A stretch of 64,000 nt of DNA, taken from NCBI RefSeq assembly GCF_020524325.1, contig NZ_JAIVKY010000008.1, forward strand, positions 62,001 to 126,000. Reading direction: 5' to 3'. Under the pieces are notes generated by a model that was not told the DNA's origin, searched no databases, and worked only from the letters and a program-made list of their open reading frames with translations. This document shows positions 55,752 to 64,000 of this stretch, piece after piece; position 1 is the first letter of the stretch; each line of letters opens with the position of its first letter. Origin of the DNA: Sutcliffiella horikoshii (GTDB lineage: Bacteria > Bacillota > Bacilli > Bacillales > Bacillaceae_I). The position numbers and the translations under genes are program-made.

Positions 55752-56531
55752 ATGTCCAAAATTGAAGCCTTTATATTGGGGATTATTCAAGGATTAACGG
55801 AATTCCTGCCAATTTCAAGTACGGGTCACCTATATTTAGGAAGAAACCTATTCGGTTTGCAAGAAGCAGGGTTATTGCTTGATACGATGCTTCACTTTGG
55901 AACGTTGATAGCAGTCCTTTATTTTTATCGAGAAGAATTCTATAAAATTATCCGTAATCCATTTCATAAATTATCTTTCTTGTTGGTTATCGGGACCATT
56001 CCCGCAGTCGTTTTTGGACTTGCTTTTAAAGATTACTTTGAGGAGATTTCCAAAACAGGCGTTACGATTGGGTGGGAGTTTCTGATTACAGGCGCTTTTC
56101 TTTGGTTTGCAGATTCCATTAAAAAAGGTTCAAAAAAGATGGAGGATATCACGTGGAAGGATGCATTATTTATTGGCTCTTTCCAGGCTGCTGCGATATT
56201 CCCGGCCATTTCAAGATCCGGGTTGACGATTGTAGCAGGTTTGTTTCGGAAATTGGATAGGGAAACAGCAGCATATTTTTCTTTCTTGCTTTCAACACCA
56301 GCTATTGCAGGGGCTGTGTTTTTGCAAACTGTTGAGGTGGCACAAGTCGGAAGGGAGGATATTTCTTTATTTTCTTTAATGATTGGAATACTAGCATCCT
56401 GTTTCTTTGGGTATATTGCTGTGAAATGGATGATTAATTATTTGAAAAAGCATTCTCTACGTATGTTTGCGGTTTATGTATGGATGTTGGGAGTGGTGAT
56501 TTTGGCGCTTCAATATTGGGGGCTGTTTTAA
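55752..56531 (+). CDS. uppP: Undecaprenyl-diphosphatase, second paralogue
   Basis: 259 residues with QGLTEFLPISSTGH (Gln13, Glu17) and FPAISRSGLT. Same reaction as the protein at 44849 but clearly diverged (SSTGH for SSSGH, PAISRSG for PGISRSG). GGAAGGGGGAGAGG before ATG. Ends in a strong terminator. Confidence 0.92.
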   Translation: MSKIEAFILGIIQGLTEFLPISSTGHLYLGRNLFGLQEAGLLLDTMLHFGTLIAVLYFYREEFYKIIRNPFHKLSFLLVIGTIPAVVFGLAFKDYFEEISKTGVTIGWEFLITGAFLWFADSIKKGSKKMEDITWKDALFIGSFQAAAIFPAISRSGLTIVAGLFRKLDRETAAYFSFLLSTPAIAGAVFLQTVEVAQVGREDISLFSLMIGILASCFFGYIAVKWMINYLKKHSLRMFAVYVWMLGVVILALQYWGLF

Positions 56532-56537
56532 CTAAGG

Positions 56538-56575
56538 AAAGGCCGTGTACTTATTTGGTACACGGCCTTTTTTAG
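56538..56575 (+). terminator. Terminator after second uppP
   Basis: AAAGGCCGTGTAC and GTACACGGCCTTT pair, then T. Confidence 0.92.
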
Positions 56576-56596
56576 GAAAATTAGATAGTCTATAAT

Positions 56597-56727
56597 CCGG
56601 TTGATTTCCGTTCCAGGCGCTTCGCTTGCCTGCGGGCGGTCCGTGAGCCTCCTCAGGCTTCGCCTTCCGGGGTCTCACCTGTCCCTTCCTCCCGCGGGCG
56701 TCTGCGCGCCTTCCACTCCAATCAACT
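56597..56727. repeat. Dispersed palindromic element, full copy
   Basis: GGTTGATTTCCGTTCCAGGC to CTTCCACTCCAATCAAC; nearly identical to the copy at 42.2 kb. Confidence 0.85.
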
Positions 56728-56746
56728 AAGTTATCCATCTTACTCT

Positions 56747-57790
56747 TTATAATTCATCAAATCCGTTGTCTACTACGTTTACTTTTGTGTATTGTCTGGA
56801 CTTTTGTTCGAAGAAATCGGATTTTCCTAGGTCAACGTCTTCGTATGCTTTAATCCATTTCAAAGGGTTTGTGCGATATCCTTCAAAGGGGCGATTGAAA
56901 CCTAGTTGGTGGGCTCGGACGTTGGTATAGAATTTAATATATGCTTCCACATCCTCCAGTTCGATCCCGGCAAAATGATCTCCGATAATATGTCTTGCCC
57001 AGTCAATCTCTAATTGTGCTGCCTCTTTAAAAGTCTCCTCCACGAAAAGCTCAAGACTATCTGTGTCATGTTCTGGGTATTCCAGAAGGACCTCTTTGAA
57101 GATTTTCACAAACAAATCCACGTGAATTTGTTCGTCCCTGTTTATATAGTTGATCATTGTACTGGAAGCGACCATTTTTTGGTTTCTCGCCAGATGATAA
57201 AAAAATGCAAAGCCTGAATAGAAGAAGAGCCCTTCCAAAATAACATCATATATGATGGATTTCAGGAGATTATCTATAGAGGGTGTTTCAGCAAATGCTT
57301 TGTATCCATCGGTTATAAAGTCATTTCTTTTTCTAAGGATGGGTTCTGTTCTCCAGTATTCAAACACTTCTTCTTGTTTCTTTCTAGGCACAAGACTTGA
57401 TAGGACATAGGAGTATGAATGGTTATGGATTACCTCTTGCTGGGCTAGCATGATCATCAGCGCGTTAAGGCTAGAATCGGTCAAATAGTCTGCGACTTTT
57501 CCAGCATAGTCGGTCTGAATGCTGTCTAGGAGTGCAAGAAGTCCAATGATTTTCAGAAATGCATCCTGTTCTTGTGGTGACAAGTGAGGAAATTGCTTGA
57601 TATCTTGGGACATATTAATTTCAAAAGGCGACCAAAAGTTGGCGAGCATTTTTTTATATTTTGGATAAGCCCATGAAAATGCAACGTCATCCCAATTAAG
57701 AACATTGGAGCTTTTTCCATTTATTATTTTGGTCGATCTATTGGGTGCGTCCACATCCATTAAGATGCGTGAGTTTAGGTGTGCATTCAT
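56747..57790 (-). CDS. nrdB: Ribonucleotide reductase class I, beta subunit
   Basis: 347 residues from the ATG at 57790 (AAAGGAG upstream). Di-iron ligands include Asp89 (LLDSIQ), Glu119 and His122 (QEVIHNHSY) and RDEQIHVDLF; the radical Tyr at H+4 (Tyr126) is present. Makes the radical for the alpha subunit. Second gene of the nrdAB operon, 49 bases after nrdA. Confidence 0.92.
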   Translation of the reverse strand: MNAHLNSRILMDVDAPNRSTKIINGKSSNVLNWDDVAFSWAYPKYKKMLANFWSPFEINMSQDIKQFPHLSPQEQDAFLKIIGLLALLDSIQTDYAGKVADYLTDSSLNALMIMLAQQEVIHNHSYSYVLSSLVPRKKQEEVFEYWRTEPILRKRNDFITDGYKAFAETPSIDNLLKSIIYDVILEGLFFYSGFAFFYHLARNQKMVASSTMINYINRDEQIHVDLFVKIFKEVLLEYPEHDTDSLELFVEETFKEAAQLEIDWARHIIGDHFAGIELEDVEAYIKFYTNVRAHQLGFNRPFEGYRTNPLKWIKAYEDVDLGKSDFFEQKSRQYTKVNVVDNGFDEL

Positions 57791-57839
57791 CTGGTTTTCT
57801 CCTTTATATTGGCATACTTCTTTAATGATAATTAGCTGT

Positions 57840-60101
57840 CTAACTTGAACAAGATTCACATTCTTCTAATTCTGAAGATGTAGACCGAACATAGTAGGTT
57901 GTTTTTAATTTTTGCTTCCAAGCATCAAGATGAAGTTCAAGTAACGCTTTTGCTCTCACATTGTTCGTAACATACAGATTAAAGGAAATGGCCTGGTCGA
58001 TATGTTTCTGTCTAGCAGCATTCTGAGAAATGCTCCAATGCTGATTGATTTGGTAAGCAGATTTATAATACCAGGTGGTCTCTGCGTTAAGGTCAGGGGC
58101 CGTTACGGGAATCTTGTAATCCTTTTTCTCTTCTGAATACACCTTAAGGAAAATGGGATCAATGCTAGCAGTACTTCCAGCAATGATAGATGTGGTCGCA
58201 TTAGGGGCAACCGCCATGAGATAACCGTTTCGAACGCCGTAATTTGCTACTTGTTTTTGAAGGGTATTCCAATCCAGTTCGGAGGATGCCCCATATTTGC
58301 GTTTGTGAAAATAGTCACCAGTTTGCCAATCAGACCCTTCAAATGCTGGGTAAGAGCCTTTCTCTTTAGCGAGAAGGCAGCTAGCTTGAATCGAGTGAAA
58401 CGCAATTTTTTCATAAAGTTTGTCTGCGTAAAGCGCTGCTTCATTTGACTCCCATTTAATTCCTTCTAAGGCAAGCAGATGATGCCAACCGAATGTGCCC
58501 AACCCAACGGCACGGTATTTCTCATTAGTTATTTTTGCCTGCAGGACCGGTATTTCATTTAAATCAATCACATTATCAAGCATCCGAACCTGTATGGGAA
58601 TAAGACGCTCCAATTGACCGGATCTTACAGTGCGGGCAAGGTTAATGGAGGATAAATTACAGACTACAAAGTCTCCTGGTGTTTTAACAGTTACGATCGT
58701 ACCATCCTCTACATATTGTTTTTTCGTTACCGTCGCACTTTGATTTTGGGTGATTTCCGTACACAAATTTGTGCAATAGATCATTCCTTTATGAGAGTTT
58801 GGATTCATTCTGTTCACTTCATCACGATAGAACATGAACGGACTTCCGGTTTCTAGTTGCCCTTTCATGATGGCTTTCATAATCTCAATTGCCGGTACTT
58901 TTTCTTTCGGCAGATCTGGATGATTGACGCATTCTTTATATTTCTGGCGGAAGCTGCCTGTACCGACTTTCTCATCATAATAATCTTCAAGGGAATAACC
59001 CATTAATCTTCTAACTTCATGTGGATCAAATAAATACCAGTCTCCTCTGTTTTCCACCTGCTCCATGAAAATATCCGGGATGCATACTCCGTTGAAAAGG
59101 TCATGTGTACGCATTCGTTCATCACCATTGTTCAGCTTGCTATCTAGAAAAGAAAAAATATCTTTATGCCAAACATCCAAATAGACAGAAATGGCACCTT
59201 TCCGCTGACCGAGCTGGTCGACACTGACGGCAGTATTGTTCAATTGTTTCATCCATGGAATCACTCCACTAGATACGCCTTTGAATCCTCGTATATCACT
59301 GCCGCGACTACGTATTTTTCCAAGGTAGACGCCAAGGCCGCCTCCGGATTTAGAGAGATTTGCAATGTCAGTGTTACTGTCATAGATACCTTGTAAGCTG
59401 TCATCAACTGTATCAATAAAGCAACTTGAAAGCTGTCCATACGTTTTACCGGCATTGGCAAATGTCGGTGTGGCAACGGTCATATACAAATTACTTAGTG
59501 CCCAATAAGCTTCTTTCACGTAGTGAATTCGATTAGTTTCTTCCTTTTGCATGAGAGTCATGGCAATAATCATGAAACGTTCTTGAGGCAACTCTAGTAA
59601 ACGTTTATTATGATCTCGCGTTAAATATCGGTCAGATAACGTTTTCAGGCCGATGTAGGTGAATAGAAAATCTTTTTGAGGATCAAGAACTGCCTCTAAT
59701 TCATTAATTTCATTAGGGGTGTATGCTTTTAGGATTTCAGTTTGATAGATTCCTTGTTCTGCTAAGCCTTTGATTAGAGAATAAAATTCTGTATAGGGCT
59801 TGGTGATATTTCTATTTCTGCATACTTCCTGTTGCAGCTTTTGTGATAATAACCTTGATGCAACATAGGTCCAGCTTGGTTCTAGTTCATCCACGTGATT
59901 GAGCGCTTCTAGTATTAGTTGGTTTGTAAGCTCATGGTGATTGCTATTATGGTGCAATTTATCAATAATCTTGGTTGCTTTTTGTAGATAAGCTTTTGTT
60001 TCAAGTTTTGGAAACTCTGAAAGAACATTTTCTAAAAGTATTTGGTAATCTTGAAAGCTAGGTACATTCTCTTTATGTTCAGGTTTTGTATGTACGGTCA
60101 T
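57840..60101 (-). CDS. nrdA: Ribonucleotide reductase class I, alpha subunit
   Basis: 753 residues from the ATG at 60101; a GTG three codons earlier is too near GTGGAGAG. Active-site cysteines lie in GQLSSCFID, NLCTEI and VVCNLSSINL; the C-terminus has the radical-transfer Tyr pair (TTYYVRS) and the CESC dithiol. No ATP-cone sequence is seen at the N-terminus. Reduces ribonucleotides for DNA synthesis. Behind a cobalamin riboswitch. Confidence 0.93.
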   Translation of the reverse strand: MTVHTKPEHKENVPSFQDYQILLENVLSEFPKLETKAYLQKATKIIDKLHHNSNHHELTNQLILEALNHVDELEPSWTYVASRLLSQKLQQEVCRNRNITKPYTEFYSLIKGLAEQGIYQTEILKAYTPNEINELEAVLDPQKDFLFTYIGLKTLSDRYLTRDHNKRLLELPQERFMIIAMTLMQKEETNRIHYVKEAYWALSNLYMTVATPTFANAGKTYGQLSSCFIDTVDDSLQGIYDSNTDIANLSKSGGGLGVYLGKIRSRGSDIRGFKGVSSGVIPWMKQLNNTAVSVDQLGQRKGAISVYLDVWHKDIFSFLDSKLNNGDERMRTHDLFNGVCIPDIFMEQVENRGDWYLFDPHEVRRLMGYSLEDYYDEKVGTGSFRQKYKECVNHPDLPKEKVPAIEIMKAIMKGQLETGSPFMFYRDEVNRMNPNSHKGMIYCTNLCTEITQNQSATVTKKQYVEDGTIVTVKTPGDFVVCNLSSINLARTVRSGQLERLIPIQVRMLDNVIDLNEIPVLQAKITNEKYRAVGLGTFGWHHLLALEGIKWESNEAALYADKLYEKIAFHSIQASCLLAKEKGSYPAFEGSDWQTGDYFHKRKYGASSELDWNTLQKQVANYGVRNGYLMAVAPNATTSIIAGSTASIDPIFLKVYSEEKKDYKIPVTAPDLNAETTWYYKSAYQINQHWSISQNAARQKHIDQAISFNLYVTNNVRAKALLELHLDAWKQKLKTTYYVRSTSSELEECESCSS

Positions 60102-60126
60102 TTCTTTCACTCTCCACTTCGTTTAA

Positions 60127-60156
60127 AATAAAAAAAACCACTCAAAAGTTGAGTGG
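60127..60156 (-). terminator. Leader terminator between B12 riboswitch and nrdA
   Basis: CCACTCAA and TTGAGTGG pair around a short loop with T tract on the minus strand. It lies about 160 bases after the aptamer; no antiterminator could be worked out by eye. Confidence 0.75.
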
Positions 60157-60311
60157 ATCAAACGACCATAGAAAAGGGAAAGAGTGGAGGGGAGAGTTCT
60201 TAAGGGAAGATGCTGAAGTAAGCAAAAAATAATCAAAGAACCCTGTCCTGTTTTTTACCATGTTCTATGTATCGTTTCATCTTCTCAACTCCCGAAGAAA
60301 GAGAAACTAAA

Positions 60312-60475
60312 TCGGTAAAGGCAGGTCTCCTGACTCGTGCTTCTTCCTATTTTGAACCTTCCCATACAAGAGCCGTTAAGCGTTCATGTACAGTGGTTTT
60401 TCAAAATCGTCAGCACTTACAGTTGCGGGGACAGTCCCGGATTTTCACCGGATTCCCTATTAAGTCTATAAAAAA
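60312..60475 (-). ncRNA. Cobalamin (B12) riboswitch upstream of nrdAB
   Basis: On the minus strand: AATAGGGAATCCGGTGAAAA, GGGACTGTCCCCGCAACTGT, then GTCAGGAGACCTGCC (B12 box region). B12 binding should reduce expression of this B12-independent reductase, as known for some bacteria that also own the B12-dependent class II enzyme NrdJ. Confidence 0.95.
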
Positions 60476-60500
60476 GACACCTTTATCGCAGAATGTTAAA

Positions 60501-60548
60501 ATACTATATGTAGTTATATATTTATTATGTTTGAACTATATATGGTGT
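60501..60548 (-). promoter_or_regulatory. Paired NrdR-like boxes in the nrdAB promoter region
   Basis: ATACTATATGTAGTTA (60501-60516) and GAACTATATATGGTGT (60533-60548) match the NrdR consensus ACACWATATATWGTGT at about 12 and 13 of 16 positions. Starts are 32 bases apart, three helical turns, the known NrdR spacing. Confidence 0.6.
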
Positions 60549-60556
60549 TTATTTAG

Positions 60557-60572
60557 ATGATAGTACTATCAT
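60557..60572. promoter_or_regulatory. Perfect 16-bp palindrome upstream of nrdAB
   Basis: ATGATAGTACTATCAT; a possible operator of unknown binder. Confidence 0.4.
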
Positions 60573-60627
60573 AATGGAAACGCAAACAAATGGCAAGACA
60601 TTTTATGGAGGGTTCGACGTGAAGGTG

Positions 60628-60666
60628 AAAAATCCTGCCGGGGTCTGACCCCGGCAGGATTTTTTT
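60628..60666. terminator. Strong terminator of STAS-domain gene
   Basis: AATCCTGCCGGGGT and ACCCCGGCAGGATT, three-base loop, T tract on both strands. Confidence 0.92.
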
Positions 60667-61492
60667 AATGCTCTTGTAATATTTGCTCAATAGAGCTGCT
60701 GATTTGAATGTCTTTTAGGATGAGACCGGAGTTGATGAATTGTAGGCTTAGTTCCGGGCGCAGGCCTGATATGATTGGTGAGATGCCAATTAGTTTGAGA
60801 GATCGGATGAGTAGGTCCATAGTGTGCAGAACTGTTTCGTCTAAACGGTAAACACCCGAAAAATCAATGATGAGGTTGGATATGGAAAGGTTTTTGCTCT
60901 TCTCCAACGTTTCTTCTATCAGTATTCCTGCACGAATCTCATCAATTTCTCCGACAAGAGGCAGTACGCCCATCCCTTGTTGTAAAGGGACTATAGGAAT
61001 AGATAGTCGAATGTAAGAAGCTTTTGTTTCTAACATTTTCTGTTCAGTAGCGATGGAAAAGGCATGACTGAATCCATAGACAATAATATTGAAGATTTCA
61101 TCTATCAGAATAAAAATATCTGTAATCTGATTCATGTGTAGCCCATCTTCCATACCTTCACGTTGGATAAACGCCCATAGGCATTTTTTATATAACGTCA
61201 TATTAGAGAGCGTTTCTTCAAGTGATCCGCCAGCCTTCACCGACATGAATCCTATAGATTCCCCCCATTCTTTGGCACGGTCTAGAACTGTATTTTCAGG
61301 ATCGAGGACATATTCACCCAGGAATACCAATAACGTTCTAAAGATCTCCTTGATTTGAACCTCAACTTCTTCTTCGTGATATTGCGGTACATTAGGATAA
61401 GCATTCTGTATTTCCAATAGCATGCTAGCAGCTACTTCGTTCTGTGAATCTACTAATTTTTGTCCTATTAGGGAATAAGCCGTCTTGGTCAT
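60665..61492 (-). CDS. RsbR-type STAS-domain protein
   Basis: 275 residues: helical N-terminal domain (about 1-150, globin-like in RsbR proteins) and C-terminal STAS domain (155-270) with IIDFSGVYRLDETVLHTMD. RsbR paralogues form the stressosome that releases the general stress sigma factor SigB. The phospho-acceptor positions of RsbRA are only partly conserved. ATG at 61492. Confidence 0.8.
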   Translation of the reverse strand: MTKTAYSLIGQKLVDSQNEVAASMLLEIQNAYPNVPQYHEEEVEVQIKEIFRTLLVFLGEYVLDPENTVLDRAKEWGESIGFMSVKAGGSLEETLSNMTLYKKCLWAFIQREGMEDGLHMNQITDIFILIDEIFNIIVYGFSHAFSIATEQKMLETKASYIRLSIPIVPLQQGMGVLPLVGEIDEIRAGILIEETLEKSKNLSISNLIIDFSGVYRLDETVLHTMDLLIRSLKLIGISPIISGLRPELSLQFINSGLILKDIQISSSIEQILQEH

Positions 61493-61660
61493 GGTAGAAT
61501 CCTTTCTTATTTACAGTTGTATGTTAATTTCTATTTTAGTTTAAAGTCCAAAAGATGTATATCATTTACTAGATAAGAATAGGAAATAAGCAGTATTTTT
61601 GGCTAATTGTATTTAAAAGAGGTATAATTTCTTATTATTAATATAGATAGGAGTGTTAGT

Positions 61661-62563
61661 ATGGAAAGAATTCAATTTGCAGAAGATGTTTCTCTCTCTA
61701 GAATTGTACATGGAATGTGGCGTTTGAGTGATTGGGGTTATAGCAAGGAAGAGGTTGTGGAATTTATAGAAAAGTGTTTGGACCTTGGGGTGACAAGCTT
61801 TGACCATGCAGACATATATGGTAATTACACAGTAGAAGAGCAATTTGGACAAGCATTAGAGCTTAAGCCTTCACTAAGGGACAAAATAGAAATAGTAACG
61901 AAATGTGGAATCAAGCTAATCTCTTCTAATAGACCAGAACATAAAATTAAATATTATGATACAAGCAAAGAACATATCATTCAATCTGTAGAACGGTCAT
62001 TAAAGAACTTTCAAACAGATTATATAGATATTCTATTGATACATAGACCAGACCCAATGATGGATCCAAGTGAAGTGGCAGAAGCGTTCTCACAGTTAAA
62101 AGAACAAGGAAAAGTAAAGCGGTTTGGTGTCTCCAACTTTGCTCCTTCCCAGTATAAGTTACTTAACTCATATCTAGATGAACCATTGGTAACAAATCAG
62201 ATTGAAATTTCAGCTACCAACTTGGAACACTTCGATAAGGGAACAATCGAGCAATGCCAAATGGATAGAATCTCTCCGATGGCATGGTCCCCTCTAGGCG
62301 GAGGAAGTATTTTCACTAGTACAGATGACAAGGTTAAACGAGTAAGAAATACATTAGAAAAAATACAAGGAGAAACAGGGGCAGAATCTATGGATCAAGT
62401 TTTATATGCTTGGTTATTAACGCATCCTTCCAAAATCCTTCCGATAGTAGGCTCAGGAAAAATAGAAAGAGTAAAGTCGGCTGTTTCTTCATTGGATATC
62501 AAACTGAATAAACAGCAGTGGTTTGAAATTTTAGAAGCATCAAAAGGAAAAGAAGTGGATTAA
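61661..62563 (+). CDS. Aldo/keto reductase
   Basis: 300 residues, TIM barrel with tetrad Asp48, Tyr53, Lys81, His128 (FDHADIYG, VTKCG, LIHRPD) and NADPH site near GSGKIERV. Similar to YdhF-type reductases; substrate unknown. TAGGAG before ATG. Confidence 0.88.
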   Translation: MERIQFAEDVSLSRIVHGMWRLSDWGYSKEEVVEFIEKCLDLGVTSFDHADIYGNYTVEEQFGQALELKPSLRDKIEIVTKCGIKLISSNRPEHKIKYYDTSKEHIIQSVERSLKNFQTDYIDILLIHRPDPMMDPSEVAEAFSQLKEQGKVKRFGVSNFAPSQYKLLNSYLDEPLVTNQIEISATNLEHFDKGTIEQCQMDRISPMAWSPLGGGSIFTSTDDKVKRVRNTLEKIQGETGAESMDQVLYAWLLTHPSKILPIVGSGKIERVKSAVSSLDIKLNKQQWFEILEASKGKEVD

Positions 62564-62583
62564 TTTTATTATATTTTCATAAT

Positions 62584-62614
62584 AAAAAACCAGGACCATT
62601 GGCCTGGTTTTTTA
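62584..62614 (+). terminator. Terminator after aldo/keto reductase
   Basis: AAAACCAGG and CCTGGTTTT pair, then T. Confidence 0.88.
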
Positions 62615-62648
62615 TTTGTTAATATTCTAAAAATTGGATGAAATACCA

Positions 62649-62879
62649 TTAGTATTTCAACTGGTTGTTGCGTTTTTTCATGTGTTTCTTGTAAACATCC
62701 GAGAAAAACATCAATCCAATAAAACCAAAAATCACATAGGATAAGTTGAAGTACAATGCCGGATCAATTCGAATGTGATCTCCACCTGCAGCAACTTTAA
62801 TTATTTGATAGGAATCCAAAGCAACCTTGGCAACAATAAGAACAAATATTGCAACGATTACCCTCCAAAGTAATTTCAT
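62649..62879 (-). CDS. 76-residue two-helix membrane protein
   Basis: Helices at about 5-25 and 43-62 with a basic C-terminal tail (KKHMKKRNNQ). GGAGGCG before ATG. Function unknown. The 299 bases to the next gene show no clear element. Confidence 0.6.
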   Translation of the reverse strand: MKLLWRVIVAIFVLIVAKVALDSYQIIKVAAGGDHIRIDPALYFNLSYVIFGFIGLMFFSDVYKKHMKKRNNQLKY

Positions 62880-63178
62880 TTAAAACGCCTCCATTAATTG
62901 CATGAAAATTTTTCTATTTGTAAATGCTATAAAAGTTAAAATAATGGGTAAATAAAAGTAGAAATCAGTTGTTAAATATATCAAAAATTCGAAAGGAATA
63001 CAACCCGACTTTTGATCTTTTATTGTGTATTATAACAGGTGTTAAGAAATTGGTCTATCATACAGAAATAAAAATACCTCGTAGAATAAAAAAAGTCGCC
63101 TTTTGTCGAATGAAAGGGAGAAACACTGAAATTCGAAAAGAGAAATTATATCAGTATTACAAAAGGGAGGATTTCAAT

Positions 63179-64000
63179 GTGAAAATGACATTGACTAAAA
63201 AAATAATTATTGGTCTTATTTTGGGGATTTTAGTTGGACTTGCATTAAATGTATATGCACCGTCCTTATTCAAACCATTAGATACATATCTATTCCAACC
63301 TCTGGGAAAAATTTTTCTTAACTTAATCACTATGCTTGTTGTCCCAATTGTCCTTATCTCCATTACACTGGGTGTGGTAGGACTTGGAGATACGAAAAAG
63401 CTTGGGAGTATCGGTTTAAAAACAATTCTGTTCTTCTTGATTACAACATGTATTGCCATAACAATAGGTCTAACACTTGCTTCAGTTATTCAACCTGGAC
63501 TTGCCGGTGACTTTGAAAGTATGATGGTTGATGAATTAGCGAAAGAAGATACACCGGAAAAAGCACCTCCTGTTATGGAAACACTATTAAACATCATTCC
63601 TACAAACCCGATTAAAGCTATGGCAGAAGGTGAAATGCTGCAAATCATTTCATTCTCGGTATTACTTGGATTTGCCATAAATGCATTGGGGGAGAAAGCA
63701 GGTAAGGTGAAAACCCTATTTGAACAAGCAAATGATATTGTCATGCTACTTGTAAATATCGTTATCAAAACTGCTCCATACGGCGCATTCGGATTAATTG
63801 CCTCTGCAGTTGGCGGACTAGGATTAGATGCCATTAAGGCTATGGGAGCATACTTTTTGGTCGTCGTTTTAGCATTATTCATACATTTCGTTGTAACATA
63901 TGGAAGTGCCTTATTCTTCTTAGGGAAAATCAATCCAATTACGTTCTTCAAGCGTTTCATTCCAGCAATGAGTGTTGCATTCAGTACATCAAGCAGTAAT
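63179..64000 (+). CDS. Dicarboxylate/amino acid:cation symporter (DAACS), N-terminal part
   Basis: Open to the right edge, 274 codons seen. GTG start, with AAAAGGGAGGA eight bases upstream. Hydrophobic helices KKIIIGLILGILVGLALNVY, MLVVPIVLISITLGV and KTAPYGAFGLIA are those of GltP/DctP-type symporters, and the last residues STSSSN are the serine-rich re-entrant loop. Takes up glutamate, aspartate or C4-dicarboxylates with Na+ or H+. Confidence 0.9.
   Translation, partial: MKMTLTKKIIIGLILGILVGLALNVYAPSLFKPLDTYLFQPLGKIFLNLITMLVVPIVLISITLGVVGLGDTKKLGSIGLKTILFFLITTCIAITIGLTLASVIQPGLAGDFESMMVDELAKEDTPEKAPPVMETLLNIIPTNPIKAMAEGEMLQIISFSVLLGFAINALGEKAGKVKTLFEQANDIVMLLVNIVIKTAPYGAFGLIASAVGGLGLDAIKAMGAYFLVVVLALFIHFVVTYGSALFFLGKINPITFFKRFIPAMSVAFSTSSSN

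Overview
The window is a low-GC Gram-positive chromosome segment, most likely a Bacillaceae member (Bacillus sensu lato). Supporting this are two blocks whose order matches my memory of Bacillus subtilis (glpP-glpK-glpD-pgcA and yhcY-yhcZ-yhdA-yhdB), the sporulation gene spoVR behind a SigmaE-like promoter, strong AGGAGG ribosome binding sites, SigmaA-type promoters, Rho-independent terminators and classic Firmicutes riboswitches. There are no rRNA or tRNA genes, no CRISPR array and no prophage.

Positions 1-11759 hold a sulfoquinovose (plant sulfosugar) utilisation locus: the end of a sodium-solute symporter, a YihQ-type sulfoquinovosidase with the whole substrate-binding residue set at E. 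coli numbering, a fucose-isomerase-fold isomerase, a GntR regulator, an aldehyde dehydrogenase suited to sulfolactaldehyde, an AEC-type exporter, and a second operon with a sugar ABC importer (no ATPase) and a paralogous GntR regulator. A shared GGTAGTRAC motif lies at the promoters of the isomerase gene, the importer and the second regulator. The carbon-carbon cleaving enzyme (transaldolase or other) is not in the window and should lie just to the left.

Positions 12351-13298 hold two small unknown membrane-anchored proteins. Positions 13807-19673 are glycerol catabolism with a GlpP-controlled terminator before glpD, then phosphoglucomutase. Positions 20061-23465 are the YhcYZ two-component system with azoreductase yhdA and yhdB. 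Positions 23605-33515 carry a secreted M14 peptidase, mgtE, a TauE/SafE permease, spoVR, a MEDS-domain protein, a phytoene-dehydrogenase-like enzyme, a ferritin-like protein and padR-chrA.

Positions 33600-35140 are a manganese (yybP-ykoY) riboswitch operon with an unannotated 36-residue cationic peptide, a lipoprotein and a kinase-like protein. Then come an ECF sigma/anti-sigma pair, a 49-residue ORF, an azoreductase with an MhqR-like operator, and ktrAB under a c-di-AMP (ydaO) riboswitch. Positions 41481-56531 are rich in membrane and envelope functions: two VTT/DedA proteins, two UppP paralogues, a CaCA exchanger, a K+/H+ antiporter next to a minimal tyrosine recombinase, guanine-riboswitch xpt plus a purine permease, and several unknown lipoproteins. 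Positions 56747-60101 are class I ribonucleotide reductase nrdAB behind a cobalamin riboswitch and paired NrdR-like boxes. The right edge has an RsbR-like STAS protein, an aldo/keto reductase and the start of a dicarboxylate symporter.

Two repeat families run through the intergenic space: about ten copies or remnants of a 130-190 bp palindromic element ending in GTTGATT/AATCAAC, and three arrays of exact 52-bp units, each containing a GTCTTCAT/ATGAAGAC inverted repeat.
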